Assembly: GCF_905475465.1 (NCBI RefSeq)
Contig: NC_062247.1
Coordinates: 248,001 to 312,000 of the forward strand
DNA from: Pieris napi
Lineage: Eukaryota > Arthropoda > Insecta > Lepidoptera > Pieridae
Direction: 5' to 3'
DNA: 64,000 nt
Shown here piece by piece: positions 62,828-64,000 of the stretch. The notes under the pieces were generated by a model. That model worked only from the letters and a program-made list of their open reading frames with translations. It had not been told where the DNA came from and did not search any database. Numbering within the stretch: position 1 is the stretch's first letter; each line of letters starts with the position of its first letter. The translations under genes and the position numbers were made by a program.

Positions 62828-64000
62828 GAATTATATACTTAGATCTTAATAAACCTTACGCTTAGAAATAAGGCGGTTCTGGTCTTTGGAGCGAATTTAA
62901 TTCAAGAATATAATTAATTTCAATGAATTAATTGATGTCTATAGATATGAGCAACATAAATTACTTACAGCAATCTGTATAAATTACTTCCAGAAATTTG
63001 ATGACTGAATAATACAGGTTTTGCATCAAGGTGAAGTGATATTAAAAAATATATTTAAAATAACTATATTTTCCCTGTGATTATGTTATATCTATAACTA
63101 GATAGAAGTATTATAATTAAGCCGCGGAATAATTTAAAAGCAGTTAGATAGCACGAAATAAAAGCAAGACGATATTCCACGAAATCGTCTAGTGTTTATT
63201 TATTCGTTCTGCCGAGACCCGAGTCCATTTGAATATCTTTTATCTCGGCTCTTTGTCAGCGAAACAAAGTTACTTTGAATAACATGTCGGAAAGAAATGT
63301 GCACTCTTGTTTTACTTGTTTAAATATTGAAATAAACAAACGTTTTACTGAAATAGCATTTCACTTTGCATCTAATGTGAAATATTTTAAGTCTTTTCTC
63401 ATCTTTTTCATAAACTTTATCTATATATACACTTATAATATTTTGGTGTACAACTTTTTACTTTTCAAAACCCGAACTCAAATATTCTTCTAACACAAGC
63501 CTCGTCAAGAAATTCAGGCCTTGGAGTAAAGGGTTACGAAATGCCTTTAATACTCCGCGCGTTACATGCTCCGGGATAAAATGGTAGCTGTAAGGTAATG
63601 AAAAAGGGGAAGGGCGTGCCCTGAATGGCGACTGCGGCTCCTGATAACGAGCTACTTGATTTAGAGACCCCTGAGGCATCATCAATATTTTAAATTGCTT
63701 ATGAATTTTAAAAACACATCTGTTCCGTTCAAAATTAAATAGAAAATGGAATTCGTTAAAAGCTTAACTCTAGCTGAACAATTTGATCTGCATATTAATG
63801 TGCATATGTTTTCGAATCATTCTCCAACACTTATACTATAGTTAAAACTGTTTAAACAACTACATAAATACAATACTAATTTTAGTCTTCGTTTTTTTAT
63901 TAAAACCCATTCTGTAAAAAATATATTTTTTCCCAACCCCACACTAAAACTACAACAGTTGATTAGAATGTCCCGAAAAAAGCCCAAACCCCAATAGTGC
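62828..64000. other. AT-rich DNA to the window end
   Basis: No gene is recognised. The minus frame 63458-63685 (75 codons) covers a less AT-rich piece at 63500-63670 without any family resemblance. Confidence 0.5.

Noticed and set aside
1..64000. CRISPR array, bacterial operon or prophage
   Set aside because: No regularly spaced repeats, no dense coding, and eukaryotic SINEs, LINEs and a Helitron throughout.

Overview
The window is AT-rich nuclear DNA of an insect, almost certainly a moth or butterfly. The main support is seven copies of one tRNA-derived SINE whose head and body match the SINE family I know from lepidopteran genomes. It is backed by non-LTR retrotransposon (LINE) 3' ends, a Helitron and another dispersed repeat of lepidopteran type. 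The classification rests on recall of these families, not on a search.

No host gene can be supported. The longest open frame is 123 codons, the frames lie at random on both strands with AT-driven composition, and I recognised no conserved domain outside transposon remnants. I saw no convincing tRNA, rRNA, snRNA or CRISPR. The stretch is best read as a large intergenic region or a very long intron.

Layout. 1-16656: unique AT-rich DNA with small hairpins, one LINE 3' tail (2787-2925), a cluster of TACG inverted motifs (11301-11403) and a CpG-rich patch (13581-13692). 16657-17210: a short Helitron on the minus strand with both termini. 17211-28326: featureless. 28327-28860: a second LINE 3' tail. 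28861-30591: unique DNA with a homeodomain-site-rich block. 30592-30817: an inverted repeat whose inner arms are 77 bp and identical. 32966-34032: two SINEs around the C-terminal end of a frameshifted LINE reverse transcriptase. 38155-38550 and 49083-49376: two 5'-truncated copies of one LINE family, each between 13-bp target-site duplications. 39612-39810: a LINE remnant on the minus strand disrupted by an inverted/direct duplication. 45451-45600 and 50987-51309: two GC-rich, hairpin-forming islands of unknown origin. 47696-57951: five SINEs and another dispersed repeat. 57952-64000: mostly unique.

The mobile elements are fragments or non-autonomous copies; none encodes an intact protein. 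I found no evidence of a new multi-gene system. The least explained items are the 77-bp perfect hairpin, the two GC-rich hairpin islands, and a 95-codon minus-strand frame at 52089-52376 that ends on a poly(A)-signal sequence.
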